Positions 54,572-63,697 of a stretch of 64,000 nt of DNA are shown piece after piece. The stretch is taken from positions 62,001 to 126,000 of the forward strand of contig CAWIVS010000004.1 of assembly GCA_963839685.1 (NCBI GenBank). Direction: 5' to 3'. A program made the translations under genes and the position numbers. Below the pieces are notes generated by a model. The model was given only the letters and a program-made list of their open reading frames with translations. It ran no database searches and had not been told where the DNA came from. The DNA comes from CADEED01 sp963839685 (GTDB lineage Bacteria; Pseudomonadota; Gammaproteobacteria; Steroidobacterales; Steroidobacteraceae). The stretch's first letter is position 1. Every line of letters starts with the position of its first letter.

Positions 54572-55915
54572 ATGGCCAAACCGGCACTCGTATTTGTGTG
54601 CGCAGAATGCGGCGCCGAGACCCTCAAATGGCAGGGTCAGTGCCCCCAGTGCACGCGTTGGAACACGCTGGAACAGCGGACGCTGGCACGGCGTCCGGCG
54701 GCGCCGGCGGCCGCGCAACCAGCGGCTGATCTCGGTGATCTGGCGGCCGGCAACCTCGCGCGGCTCGGAACGGGAATGGGAGAGCTCGACGGTGTGCTGG
54801 GCGGTGGCCTGATACCCGGCTCGGTGACCTTGCTAGGCGGAGAACCGGGTATCGGTAAATCGACGCTTTTGCTGCAGCTCGCCAATCACGTTGCGAACCT
54901 CACGCCTACGCTTTACCTCTCGGCGGAAGAATCTGCGGCGCAGATCGGGGTGCGCGCGCGCCGACTCGGCGTCGGTGCCTCGAATCTGCGGGTGGTGGCG
55001 GACCCCGATCTCGATGCGGCGCTGGCGCGGGCGCGCGCCGAGCGCATCCGGCTGCTCATCGTCGATTCCATCCAGGCGGTGCAGCTGGCGGCGGTCGGTA
55101 CCGCCGCCGGCGCGGTCACCCAGCTCCGTGAATGCACCGCGCAGCTGGTGCGATTCGCCAAGGCCGAAGAGGTGAGCGTGGTGATCGTGGGTCACGTCAC
55201 CAAGGACGGCGCGATCGCGGGTCCGAGGGTGCTCGAGCACCTGGTCGACACGGTCCTGTATTTCGAGAGTGATGCGTCCAGCCGGTTCCGCAACGTGCGT
55301 GCCACCAAGAACCGCTTCGGCTCGGTCGGTGAGCTGGCGTTTTTCCATATGAGTGAGCAGGGATTGCGCGAGGTGCGCAATCCGTCCGCCATCTTCCTGG
55401 CGCGTTCGGGCGAACCGGCGCCCGGCAGCATCGTGACGGTGACCCGTGACGGCCGCCGTCCGCTGCTGGTCGAGCTGCAGGCGCTGGTGGACCGCATGCG
55501 CTTCGGCGCGCCGCGACGCGTCGCCCAGGGATTCGACGCACAGCGCGTGGCCATGTTGCTGGCGGTCCTGAATCGCCACGGTGGCGTGTCGCTGCAGGAA
55601 CACGATGTCTTCGTGAACCTGGTGGGTGGCCTGGAGGTCTCCGAGACCGCCTGCGATCTGGCGGTGGCGCTGGCGTTGGCCGGCAGCCTGGCCGACAAGC
55701 CCATCGCCAAAGGGCTGGTCGCCTTCGGCGAAGTCGGGCTCACCGGCGAGTTGCGGCCCGTGGCCTACGGCGAGGAACGGCTGCGCGAAGCGGCGAAACA
55801 GGGATTCACGACCGCCCTGGTGGCAAAGGACAACGCCCCACGCGCGCCCATCGAAGGGCTGCGCGTACGCGCCTTCGAGCGGCTCGACGAAGCGTTGCGC
55901 GCCGCGCTGGATTAG
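54572..55915 (+). CDS. radA: DNA repair protein RadA (Sms)
   Basis: RecA-like, Lon-related helicase that drives branch migration in recombination. The 447-aa product has an N-terminal C4 zinc finger (CAECGAETLKWQGQCPQCTRW). Walker A is LGGEPGIGKSTLLLQ, Walker B LLIVDSIQ, and the family motif KNRFGSVGE is present. The C-terminal Lon-like domain runs from VNLVGGLEVSETACDLAVALAL to GEVGLTGELRPV. It has no frame break. In many relatives radA directly follows alr; here the FHA-PP2C pair intervenes on the other strand. Confidence 0.95.
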   Translation: MAKPALVFVCAECGAETLKWQGQCPQCTRWNTLEQRTLARRPAAPAAAQPAADLGDLAAGNLARLGTGMGELDGVLGGGLIPGSVTLLGGEPGIGKSTLLLQLANHVANLTPTLYLSAEESAAQIGVRARRLGVGASNLRVVADPDLDAALARARAERIRLLIVDSIQAVQLAAVGTAAGAVTQLRECTAQLVRFAKAEEVSVVIVGHVTKDGAIAGPRVLEHLVDTVLYFESDASSRFRNVRATKNRFGSVGELAFFHMSEQGLREVRNPSAIFLARSGEPAPGSIVTVTRDGRRPLLVELQALVDRMRFGAPRRVAQGFDAQRVAMLLAVLNRHGGVSLQEHDVFVNLVGGLEVSETACDLAVALALAGSLADKPIAKGLVAFGEVGLTGELRPVAYGEERLREAAKQGFTTALVAKDNAPRAPIEGLRVRAFERLDEALRAALD

Positions 55916-57193
55916 GCGTTGACGGTCGTCGCCGGGCGCCGCGCACGCACCGTGCGGATGGTGTTCTCGCCCAGTTGCAGCACTTCGAACTCGTAGTCGC
56001 CCAGATCCACCTTGTCCCCGGTCTCGGGAAGCGTCTCCAGCTTTTCGACCAGCAACCCGTTGAGAGTTTTCGGTCCGTCGGTGGGCAGTTGCCAGCCGAG
56101 CGATCGATTGAGGGCCCGGATCGTCGCGCCGGCGTTGATGATGAACACGCCCGGCGCCTCGCGGTGCACGTGTTTGTGCGTGACCGTGGCGGGATCCGTG
56201 GTGAATTCGCCGACGATTTCCTCGAGGATGTCCTCGAGGGTCACGAAGCCCTGGATGTCGCCATATTCGTCGACGACGAACGCCAGCCGGCGTCGATTGC
56301 GCTGGAAGGCAGTGAGTTGCGTCGTGAGCGGCGTGCCTTCGGGCACGAAGTACGGCTCGCGGACGCGGGCCAGTTCGACCAGTCGTTCGCGCGTCAGCGT
56401 GTCGCGCGCCAGCTCCTGCGCGACGCGTTTCATGTGAATGATGCCGATGAGATTGTCGAGCTCGCCCTCGTGCAGCGGCAGTCGCGTGTGCGGTGTCTGG
56501 CGCAACTGGTCGAGGATGTCTTCCCAGCTGTCATCGACATTGATCGAGGCGATCTCCTGGCGTGGCACCATGATGTCGTTCACGGAGATGTGCTCGAGGT
56601 CGAGGATCGACAGCAGCATCTGGCGGTGGCGCGTCGGGATCATCGGGCCGGCTTCGGCGACCACCGAACGCAGTTCCTCGGCGGACATCGTCGCGCCATC
56701 ACCGCCCGCCGGCTTGACGCCAAACAGGCGCAGGAAGCCGTACGCCATCTTGTTCGCGAACCAGGTGATGCGGGGTCGCGATGAATACCAGCACCTTGTA
56801 GATGTACGTCGAAGACAGCGCCACCGGGTCGGGTCTCAGCGCGGCGTAGATCTTGGGCGCCAGCTCGCAGAACACGATCATGACGATCGAAAGCACCGCC
56901 ATCGTGACCGGAATCGCGTGTTCATAGTGGGTGCGCTGGGCTAACAACGTTGCGATGGATGACGCGGCCACGCTCGCCAGGGCCAGCACCACGAGGTTGG
57001 CGCCCAGCCAGCTGTCGGGCTTGGCCAACAGCGCGTCCAGCACCTTGGCGGTGCGTTTTCCCGCCTTGGCCGCGGCGCGAATCTTGTAGCGATTCGCCGA
57101 AAGCAGGGCCACTTCGGTGCCCGAGGAGAACGCGATCAGTAGCAGCAAAACTACCAGCGCGATTCCCAGTATGGACGAGGGTGCGTTTTCCAT
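55912..57193 (-). CDS. CNNM/CorC-type transporter-associated protein (one frameshift)
   Basis: HlyC/CorC family membrane protein (YfjD-like). The N-terminal CNNM (DUF21) domain has about four membrane segments (SSILGIALVVLLLLIAFSSGTEVALLSANRYKIR, WLGANLVVLALASVAASSIATLLA). Two CBS domains follow (VNDIMVPRQEIASINVDDSWEDILDQL and AFVVDEYGDIQGFVTLEDILEEIVGEF) and a CorC_HlyC domain with GWQLPTDGPKTLNGLLVEKLE. The break near 56755 joins FIATP to ITWFANKMAYGFLRLFG after dropping one base. ATG 57193 is preferred over ATG 57202 because TATCCT lies only 9 nt upstream of it. Related proteins act in Mg2+/Co2+ efflux. The 3' end overlaps the radA stop by 4 bp. Confidence 0.88.
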
Positions 57194-57202
57194 AGGGGAC
57201 AT

Positions 57203-57210
57203 AGGATAAT
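57203..57210. promoter_or_regulatory. Overlapping divergent -10-like elements of the CorC-like gene and ffh
   Basis: AGGATAAT reads GATAAT toward ffh (57205-57210) and TATCCT toward the CorC-like gene (57208-57203). Start codons lie 9 nt away on each side (57220 and 57193). The layout copies that of queG/nnr. Confidence 0.4.
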
Positions 57211-57219
57211 CCGCGTCCC

Positions 57220-58587
57220 ATGGCCCTTTTCGAAAACCTCACTACGCGGCTGTCGCGCACCGTCGATACCCTGCGCGGCCGCGGCCGGATTACCGAGGAA
57301 AACGTCGGAGAAAGCCTGCGCGAAGTGCGCATGGCGCTGCTCGAAGCCGATGTCGCGCTGCCGGTGGTCAAGACCTTCATCGAGCGCGTCAGGCAGAAGG
57401 CGCTCGGCGCGGAAGTCACCGCCAGCCTCACCCCGGGCCAGGCATTCGTCGGAATCCTGCACCAGGAGCTGATCGCGCTCATGAGTGGCGCGCGCGGCCC
57501 CTTCGAGCTGCGCGCCCAGCCGCCCGTGGTGCTGCTGCTGGCCGGCCTGCAGGGCGCCGGCAAGACCACCACCGCCGGCAAGCTGGCGCGCTGGCTCATC
57601 GAAAGCCACAAGAAGCGCGTGTTGTTAGTCAGCACCGACATTCGTCGCCCGGCGGCGATCCTGCAGTTGCAACGTCTCGCCGATCAGGTCGGAGCCGGAT
57701 TTTTCCCCAGCGACGCGCAGCAGCGGCCGGCGGATATCGCGCGCGCCGCGCTGGATGCGGCGCGCAAGGGTGTTTACGACGCGCTCATCGTCGATACGGC
57801 CGGACGTCTGCACGTCGACGCCGAGCTGATGGAAGAGGTGAAGGAAATCGAGCGCGCGGTGGAGACCCACGAGCGCCTGTTCGTCATCGATGCCATGGCC
57901 GGCCAGGATGCGGTGAACTCCGCGCGAGCATTTGGCGCGGCGCTGGACCTGACGGGCGTGATCCTCACCAAGGCGGACGGCGATGCGCGCGGCGGCGCGG
58001 CGCTTTCGGTGCGCGAGGTCACCGGTAAGCCCATCGTGCTGGTGGGTGTGGGCGAGAAACTCGACGCGCTCGAGCCCTTTGACGCCGAACGCATGGCGGG
58101 CCGCATCCTCGGCATGGGCGATGTGGTTGCCCTGGTCGAGCAGGTGCAAAAGCAGGTCGACGTCGACGAGGCCCAGAAGCTTGCCAAGAAGGTTGCCAAG
58201 GGCAAGGGTTTCGACCTGGTGGATCTCAAGAGCCAGCTCGAGCAGCTACAGAAGATGGGTGGCGTGGCCTCGCTGATGGACAAGCTTCCCCAGGCGGCGA
58301 TGAAGGGCGGGGCCGTTGCCCCGGATCAGGGCGACCGGGACGTGCGTCGGCAGATCGCCATCATCAATTCCATGACCCGGAAGGAGCGCCGCAACCCGTC
58401 CATCCTCGATGGGTCGCGCCGCCGGCGGATTGCCACCGGTGCCGGCGTTCAGGTCCAGGACGTGAACCGCCTGATGAAGCAATTCCTGGAAATGCAGAAA
58501 ATGATGAAGAGTTTCGGGGGCGGGCGCATGAAACGCATGCTCCAGTCCTTCAAGGGCGGCATGCCTCCGGGCTTCCCCGGCCGCTAA
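57220..58587 (+). CDS. ffh: Signal recognition particle protein Ffh
   Basis: GTPase of the signal recognition particle, which takes nascent membrane proteins to FtsY. The N domain (FENLTTRLSRTVDTLRGRGRITEENV) is followed by the G domain with G1 GLQGAGKTTT, STDIRRPAAILQL, G3 DTAGRLHVD and G4 TKADGDARGG. The methionine-rich M domain (MMKSFGGGRMKRMLQSF) ends GGMPPGFPGR. The 455-aa length is normal with no frame break. One TTA codon occurs as TTG TTA GTC. A weak hairpin follows the stop before rpsP. Confidence 0.96.
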   Translation: MALFENLTTRLSRTVDTLRGRGRITEENVGESLREVRMALLEADVALPVVKTFIERVRQKALGAEVTASLTPGQAFVGILHQELIALMSGARGPFELRAQPPVVLLLAGLQGAGKTTTAGKLARWLIESHKKRVLLVSTDIRRPAAILQLQRLADQVGAGFFPSDAQQRPADIARAALDAARKGVYDALIVDTAGRLHVDAELMEEVKEIERAVETHERLFVIDAMAGQDAVNSARAFGAALDLTGVILTKADGDARGGAALSVREVTGKPIVLVGVGEKLDALEPFDAERMAGRILGMGDVVALVEQVQKQVDVDEAQKLAKKVAKGKGFDLVDLKSQLEQLQKMGGVASLMDKLPQAAMKGGAVAPDQGDRDVRRQIAIINSMTRKERRNPSILDGSRRRRIATGAGVQVQDVNRLMKQFLEMQKMMKSFGGGRMKRMLQSFKGGMPPGFPGR

Positions 58588-58620
58588 GGGGCACTCGCAG
58601 GTCATTTATCTCGAATGGAC

Positions 58621-58653
58621 GCGCCGCTGGTCAGTTTTGAGCGGCGAGTTTCC
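58621..58653 (+). terminator. Weak hairpin after ffh
   Basis: CGCCGCT (58622-58628) pairs with AGCGGCG (58640-58646) around an 11-nt loop, followed by AGTTTCC. The T-tract is poor, so termination is uncertain. Confidence 0.3.
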
Positions 58654-58699
58654 GGTGTGGCTGCCCTTTGCAGCGCCTGAGAAATTCCCCATTTGCCGC

Positions 58700-58728
58700 T
58701 TTCGCCAAGCCCCTGATTTGCGTAGAAT
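58700..58728 (+). promoter_or_regulatory. Promoter of the rpsP operon
   Basis: TAGAAT (58723-58728) is preceded at 17 bp by TTTCGC (58700-58705), a weak -35. The leader of about 65 nt includes CTTTTTTGG and a CCCGGGG-containing hairpin, possibly regulatory. Confidence 0.45.
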
Positions 58729-58800
58729 CCGCGCTCTTTTTTGGCCGGCCGGGACGGGATTTTCCGACCCGGGGTCGCAGTTAATTGAAGGTTCAAAGAC

Positions 58801-59052
58801 ATGGTGACAATTCGTCTGACGCGTCGCGGTGCCACAAACACGCCGTTCTATCACGTCGTGGTGACTGACAGCCGCAAGCGCCAGGGTGGCAAGAGCCTGG
58901 AGCAGGTCGGTTTCTTCAACCCGAAGGCGGTGAAGAACGAGACCAAGCTCAAGCTCGACATCGCGCGTATCGATTACTGGGTGTCCAAGGGTGCTCAGCA
59001 GTCCGATCGCGTGAAGAACCTGGTGTCGACGTTCCGCAAAGCGAACGCCTGA
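58801..59052 (+). CDS. rpsP: Ribosomal protein S16
   Basis: Small-subunit assembly protein of 83 aa. MVTIRLTRRGATNTPFYHVVVTDSRKRQGGKSLEQVGFFNP is the conserved S16 N-terminus and IDYWVSKGAQQSDRVKNLV the end. The start ATG 58801 has GAAGG upstream. It leads the standard rpsP-rimM-trmD-rplS operon. Confidence 0.97.
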   Translation: MVTIRLTRRGATNTPFYHVVVTDSRKRQGGKSLEQVGFFNPKAVKNETKLKLDIARIDYWVSKGAQQSDRVKNLVSTFRKANA

Positions 59053-59080
59053 TCGCACAGCCTGTGCGCGGTGGCGTGTC

Positions 59081-59587
59081 ATGAGTGACCCACGCCGTGT
59101 CGAGGTAGGTAGATTGGGAGCGGCGCACGGAGTGCGCGGCTGGTTGCGCGTGCAGTCGTTCACCGACCCACCGCAACGCCTGTTCGAATGGAAGCGTTGG
59201 TGCCTGCAGCCGGAACAGGGTGCGGCACGCGAAGTGAATTTGCTGGAAGCGCGTCCCCAGGGCAACGGGTGGATCGCGCGGCTCGAAGGCATCGAGGAAC
59301 GCGATGCGGCGAGCCGGTTGAGCGGGCAAATGGTGCTCATCGACCGGGCAGCGTTGCCACCGACCACTGGGCGCGAGCATTACCGCTCCGACCTGGTCGG
59401 GTTCGAAGTGAAGAATGTCGAAGGCGCGGTGTTGGGTGTGGTCGATCATTTCGTCGACACGGCCGGCAACGCGGTGATGGTGATCAAGGGTGAGCGCGAG
59501 CACTGGGTTCCGGTGACCGGGCAGCACCTGCGCAGCGTGGACAAGGACGCGCGGCGAGTGATCGTGGATTGGCCCGAGGATTTCTGA
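59081..59587 (+). CDS. rimM: 16S rRNA processing protein RimM
   Basis: Assists maturation of the 30S head and binds S19. The 168-aa product has the RimM N-domain (VEVGRLGAAHGVRGWLRVQSFTDPP) and the PRC-barrel-like C-domain (HYRSDLVGFEVKNVEGAVLGVVDHFVDTAGNAVMVIKG, ending VIVDWPEDF). It starts 28 bp after rpsP and trmD follows 8 bp after the stop. Confidence 0.95.
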   Translation: MSDPRRVEVGRLGAAHGVRGWLRVQSFTDPPQRLFEWKRWCLQPEQGAAREVNLLEARPQGNGWIARLEGIEERDAASRLSGQMVLIDRAALPPTTGREHYRSDLVGFEVKNVEGAVLGVVDHFVDTAGNAVMVIKGEREHWVPVTGQHLRSVDKDARRVIVDWPEDF

Positions 59588-59595
59588 CACGACTC

Positions 59596-60348
59596 ATGCA
59601 GATCGAGGTCGTGACATTGTTCCCCGAGCTGATCCGCGACGCGGTGAAGTTCGGCGTGCTGGGTCGGGCGCTCGAGCGCGGCATCGTGCGGCTGGGTTGT
59701 GAAGATCCGCGCGCGCACACGCGCGACGTGCATCGCACGGTGGACGATCGGCCGTACGGCGGCGGGCCGGGCATGGTGCTCAAGCCCGAGCCGATGTCGG
59801 CGGCCATCGAGGCCGCGGCGGCACGGCTGCCGGCCGGAGCGCCGCGGGTGTATCTGTCGGCGCAGGGCGTGCCCTTCACGCAGGCGCTGGCCAGGGAATT
59901 TGCGACGCTGCCGGGCCTGTTGCTGGTGGCGGGGCGGTACGAGGGACTCGATGAGCGGGTCATCGAATCGCGGATAGACAGAGAGATTTCGATCGGCGAC
60001 TACGTGTTGTCGGGGGGTGAATTCCCGGCGCTCGTGGTGCTCGACGCGGTGGCGCGACTGCTGCCCGGGGTTTTGGGTGATTTACGCTCAAACGTCGAGG
60101 AGTCGTTCGATTCAGGTTTGCTCGACTGGCCGCACTACACGCGGCCGGTGGAGTTCGAAGGCCGGAAGGTGCCCGACGTCCTGCAGGGCGGGCACCACGC
60201 TGACATTCAGCGCTGGCGATTGAAGCAGGCGGTCATGCGCACCTGGTTGCGCCGGCCGGATTTGATTGCGCGAGGAGGGTTGTCCGCGGAAGCGGCGGCG
60301 CTGCTCGATGAATTTCTCGCTGAACGCGAAGGTGACGAACATGGCTAA
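59596..60348 (+). CDS. trmD: tRNA (guanine-N1-)-methyltransferase TrmD
   Basis: Makes m1G37 in tRNA and so prevents frameshifting. The 250-aa SPOUT enzyme has MQIEVVTLFPELI, DDRPYGGGPGMVLKPEPM and the trefoil-knot cofactor site LLLVAGRYEGLDERVIE. IGDYVLSGGEFPALVVLDAVARLLPGVLG and the PHYTRPVEFEG block follow. ATG 59596 is chosen over the upstream in-frame GTG because MQIEVVTLFP is the usual start. The stop overlaps the rplS start by 8 bp. Confidence 0.96.
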   Translation: MQIEVVTLFPELIRDAVKFGVLGRALERGIVRLGCEDPRAHTRDVHRTVDDRPYGGGPGMVLKPEPMSAAIEAAAARLPAGAPRVYLSAQGVPFTQALAREFATLPGLLLVAGRYEGLDERVIESRIDREISIGDYVLSGGEFPALVVLDAVARLLPGVLGDLRSNVEESFDSGLLDWPHYTRPVEFEGRKVPDVLQGGHHADIQRWRLKQAVMRTWLRRPDLIARGGLSAEAAALLDEFLAEREGDEHG

Positions 60349-60685
60349 CATCATTCAGGAAATCGAAAAATCGCGCATGTCGCGCAAGGTGCCGGATTTC
60401 AACCCCGGTGACACCGTGATCGTGCAGGTCAAGGTGAAGGAAGGCGATCGCGAGCGCGCCCAGGCCTACGAAGGCGTGGTCATTGCCAAGAGCAACCGCG
60501 GCCTCAATTCCTCGTTCACGGTGCGCAAGATTTCGCACGGCGAAGGCGTGGAGCGCGTGTTCCAGACCTACAGCCCGGCGATCAGCGAAATCGAGATCAA
60601 GCGCCGCGGCAGCGTGCGTCGCGCCAAGCTGTACTACCTGCGTGACCTCTCGGGCAAGGCTGCCCGTATCGAGGAAAAGGTCTAA
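60341..60685 (+). CDS. rplS: Ribosomal protein L19
   Basis: Large-subunit protein at the 30S-50S interface, 114 aa. Core motifs are FNPGDTVIVQVKVKEGDRERAQAYEGVVIAKSNRG and SFTVRKISHGEGVERVFQTYSP, then VRRAKLYYLRDLSGKAARI. ATG 60341 lies within the last codons of trmD, after GAAGGTG. Confidence 0.97.
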   Translation: MANIIQEIEKSRMSRKVPDFNPGDTVIVQVKVKEGDRERAQAYEGVVIAKSNRGLNSSFTVRKISHGEGVERVFQTYSPAISEIEIKRRGSVRRAKLYYLRDLSGKAARIEEKV

Positions 60686-60709
60686 CCACCCGGTGAGGGC
60701 TTCGACGAC

Positions 60710-62587
60710 ATGATCCGCCGGATCTTTGCAGGCCTGTGGCTCGGTCTCGACGGGCTGCGCAAGTTCCTGCACCTCGTTCTGCTGCTGGTCATCTTCGGAT
60801 TCGTCGTCGGGGCCCTGCGTGGCTCCATCCCAAAAATCGCGGACAACTCCGCGCTGGTAATCGCGCCGCGCGGTGAAATCGTCGAGCAGTTGTCGGGCGA
60901 TGCCGTGGACCAGGCACTCGCGCGCGCCCAGGGCGTGCGCCAGTCCGAGACCCTGTTGTGGGACCTGGTGGATGCGCTCAAAGCCGCCAAGAAGGATGCG
61001 CGCATCAAGGCCGTGGTGCTCGATCTCAACGACATGGCGGCCGGCGGCCAGCCGACCCTGGCCGAGTTCACCGCGGCCCTCCGGGACTTCCGCAGCTCCG
61101 GCAAGAAGGTGATCGCGCACTCGACGTACTACGGCCAGGATCAGTACTACGTCGCGTCCGTCGCCGACGAAATCTACGTCGATCCGCTCGGCTTCGTGGC
61201 CATCGACGGTTTCGACCGTTACCGTACGTTTTACAAGGAGCTGTTTGACAAGCTCGGTGTCGAGGTGAACCTGTTCCGCGTCGGTGCTTACAAGAGCGCC
61301 GCCGAGGTTTACACGCGCAAGGACATGTCGCCCGAGGACCGCGAGGAAAGTCTCGCGTACCTGAATGCACTGTGGGCGAACTACCGCGAGGCGGTGGCTG
61401 GGGCCCGCGGCCTCAAGCCGGACGACATCAGCAGCTACGTGGCGAATTCAGTGCCGGCGCTGCTCGCGGCCAAGGGTGACGCCGCCAAGGTGGCGCTCGA
61501 CGCGAAACTCGTCACCGGCATCAAGTCCTCGCTGGATGTCGAGCGGCGCATGGTCGACCTGGTCGGCGGCGATTCTCCGAAAGAGGAGAAGAAGAAATCC
61601 AGGGATGTCGAGAGCGACGCCGGCGAGTCGTTCAATTCCACCTCATTCGAAGACTACGTGCGCGTCGTGGAGGCCGAAAAGGCCGCGCGCGGCGCGGGCA
61701 AAGAGAAAATCGGCGTGATCGTGGCCGCCGGCGAGATCCTCGACGGTTCGCAGCCACCGGGAGCCGTGGGTGGCACGAGCACCTCGGAGCTGATCCGCGA
61801 GGCGCGCCGCGACGATGACGTAAAGGCCATTGTGCTGCGGGTCGACAGTCCGGGCGGCAGCGTGCTGGCGTCCGAGGAGATCTATCGCGAGGTGCGCGCC
61901 GCGCAGAAGGCGGGCAAGCCGGTGGTCGTCTCGATGGGTGATCTCGCTGCGTCGGGCGGTTATTACATCGCGGCTTCGGCCGACGAAATCTGGGCGCACC
62001 CGGCAACCATCACCGGCTCGATCGGGATCTTTGGCGCGATCCCCACTTTTCAGCACACCTTCGAGAAGATTGGCATGAACGTCGACGGCGTCGGCACGAC
62101 CAACCTGTCCGGCCAGCTGACCTTCGGCCGGCCGCTGGGAGAGGATGCCAAGCTGTTGCTCCAGGCCAGCATCGATCACGGCTACGAGGAATTCCTCGCC
62201 CGTGTCGCCGCGGGTCGCAAGAAGAGCCGCGACCAGGTCAATGATATCGCGCAGGGGCGCGTGTGGATTGGCGCGGATGCCAAGGGCAATGGCCTGGTGG
62301 ATCACCTCGGATTGTTCGGCGAGGCGGTGAAGTCCGCGGCGAAACGCGCCAAGCTCGCGGAGGGCTACGAAGTCGAGCGCATCGAGCCGCACCTGTCGTG
62401 GGCCGAGTCACTCGCGCTGCAGGTCAAGGTGTGGTTCGCCAGGAACTTTCTCGGCGACATCGTCAGCCGCAACCCGCTGGCCGGCATTTCGCAGCGGCTC
62501 GAGCCCGTGCAACGCGAACTCGAGCGCTGGACGCGCATGAATGCGCGCGACAACAGGTACGCCTACTGCTTCTGCGACCTGCGTTAG
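60710..62587 (+). CDS. sppA: Signal peptide peptidase SppA, 67-kDa type
   Basis: Membrane-anchored serine protease that degrades leftover signal peptides. One N-terminal membrane segment (FLHLVLLLVIFGFVVGAL) precedes two tandem S49 repeats, as in E. coli SppA. The catalytic lysine is in RVGAYKSAAEVYTRKDM (first repeat) and the catalytic serine in SMGDLAASGGYYIA (second repeat). A short charged linker (DSPKEEKKKSRDVES) sits between. The 625-aa length is normal and there is no frame break. It starts 24 bp after rplS and is convergent with rppH. Confidence 0.93.
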   Translation: MIRRIFAGLWLGLDGLRKFLHLVLLLVIFGFVVGALRGSIPKIADNSALVIAPRGEIVEQLSGDAVDQALARAQGVRQSETLLWDLVDALKAAKKDARIKAVVLDLNDMAAGGQPTLAEFTAALRDFRSSGKKVIAHSTYYGQDQYYVASVADEIYVDPLGFVAIDGFDRYRTFYKELFDKLGVEVNLFRVGAYKSAAEVYTRKDMSPEDREESLAYLNALWANYREAVAGARGLKPDDISSYVANSVPALLAAKGDAAKVALDAKLVTGIKSSLDVERRMVDLVGGDSPKEEKKKSRDVESDAGESFNSTSFEDYVRVVEAEKAARGAGKEKIGVIVAAGEILDGSQPPGAVGGTSTSELIREARRDDDVKAIVLRVDSPGGSVLASEEIYREVRAAQKAGKPVVVSMGDLAASGGYYIAASADEIWAHPATITGSIGIFGAIPTFQHTFEKIGMNVDGVGTTNLSGQLTFGRPLGEDAKLLLQASIDHGYEEFLARVAAGRKKSRDQVNDIAQGRVWIGADAKGNGLVDHLGLFGEAVKSAAKRAKLAEGYEVERIEPHLSWAESLALQVKVWFARNFLGDIVSRNPLAGISQRLEPVQRELERWTRMNARDNRYAYCFCDLR

Positions 62588-62591
62588 CTGC

Positions 62592-63050
62592 TCAGACTCG
62601 CCGCGCGAATCGTTCGCGCAACGCCCGATAGACAGGCTTGCGGAACTCCACCGCCCGATTCACCGCTGAATTCAGCGAGATCCATGCGTATCGGCGGAAT
62701 TCCGAGTGCGCGGGAAAATCAGTCAGCGTGCGTGCCGGGCGAAGCTGGAACAGGAACCAGCGCTGCGCCTGCCCCAGGCCCGTCTTGGCAGAGCGGGCGC
62801 GCTTCGGCAGCTCATAGCAGAGCCACGTCGGGTACTCGTCGATCAATTTCACCTGGGTCCGTGTCAGTCCGGTCTCCTCGTGGATTTCCCGGTACACCGC
62901 CTGCAGCGGTGATTCTCGCTTTTCGATGCCGCCCTGGGGAAATTGCCATGCGCCCGGACGGTCGGCCCGTTCACAGACCAACACCCGTCCGCGCGCATCT
63001 GCAATGACCGCACCGGTGCCGGCGCGGAAGTAATTGGCGGGGAATTTCAT
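62592..63050 (-). CDS. rppH: RNA pyrophosphohydrolase (Nudix)
   Basis: Removes pyrophosphate from mRNA 5' ends and so starts RNase E decay. The 152-aa product begins FPANYFRAGTGAVIADARGRVLVCERADRPGAWQFPQGGIE and holds a full Nudix box (GG at about 39 to REIHEETGL). It then continues KLIDEYPTWLCYELPKRARS and GQAQRWFLFQL, as in RppH. ATG 63050 overlaps the stop of the upstream membrane-protein gene (ATGA); the longer frame to 63143 is the shadow of that gene. Confidence 0.92.
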   Translation of the reverse strand: MKFPANYFRAGTGAVIADARGRVLVCERADRPGAWQFPQGGIEKRESPLQAVYREIHEETGLTRTQVKLIDEYPTWLCYELPKRARSAKTGLGQAQRWFLFQLRPARTLTDFPAHSEFRRYAWISLNSAVNRAVEFRKPVYRALRERFARRV

Positions 63051-63671
63051 GTCTTCGCCGGTCCTGGGGCGACGAAGACCAGCAACGCCGCCAGCAGAAA
63101 TCCGCCGCCAGCTGCGGCGAGATCGAGTGACATTCGCCAGCATGAGAGTGACGGCCAGCAGTACAGCCGTTCAACACGGCCAGCGAGACGGTGTAGCCGC
63201 CCTTGAGCAGTTTGAGCAGGCCTGCGCCCAGTCGACCTTTGTCCTCCAGGAAGCTCTCGAGCGCGCTCGCCTTGCGTCCCAGCGGCACCTTGAATTCTTT
63301 CATCGACGCAGCCGCCCCCTCGAGAAAGATCTTGTGATACTGGTCGCGTACATATCGGGTGGTGAGTTTGTACTCCTCCGTGACGCGATCCCGATGGCGC
63401 ATCCGCAGGTAGGTCACGAGGCCGAATGCCAGCAAGGTCGCGCTGGCAATCAGGTTGATCGTCGGCAGCGCGCTCTCGACCTCACGGCTCAGTGTGATCT
63501 GCACTCGATAAGCGCCACCAGTCCCGCGGCAGCGGCAGTGACCAGTGTGATGAAGAAGTTGAATCGCTTCTCGCCGGTATCTTCGCTGCGCCAGATGGCT
63601 TCTTCGAAGATCGAGAGTTCCGACAGCAGCAGTTCCCTGGTCGCGGCACTTGCGTCCTCACTTTCGCCCAT
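63047..63671 (-). CDS. Hypothetical membrane protein (two frameshifts)
   Basis: A protein of about 205 aa read in three frames. Residues MGESEDASAATRELLLSELSIFEEAIWRSEDTGEKRFNFFITLVTAAAAGLVALIE come first. After a break near 63490 follow LPTINLIASATLLAFGLVTYLRMRHRDRVTEEYKLTTRYVRDQYHKIFLEGAAASMKEFKVPLGRK...LLKGGYTVSLAVLNG. After another near 63165 it ends with a last hydrophobic helix, GGGFLLAALLVFVAPGPAKT. Three or four membrane helices surround a charged cytoplasmic helix. No family was recognised. Its stop overlaps the rppH start, so it is expressed with it. Confidence 0.55.
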
Positions 63672-63697
63672 AGCTCGCCCTCCGGTTCTTATGTTTG

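Noticed and set aside
58681..58697. GAAATTCCCCATTTGCC as another REP-like copy
   Set aside because: It lacks the TGTCCCC core and a partner copy; the resemblance is partial and it lies just upstream of the rpsP promoter.
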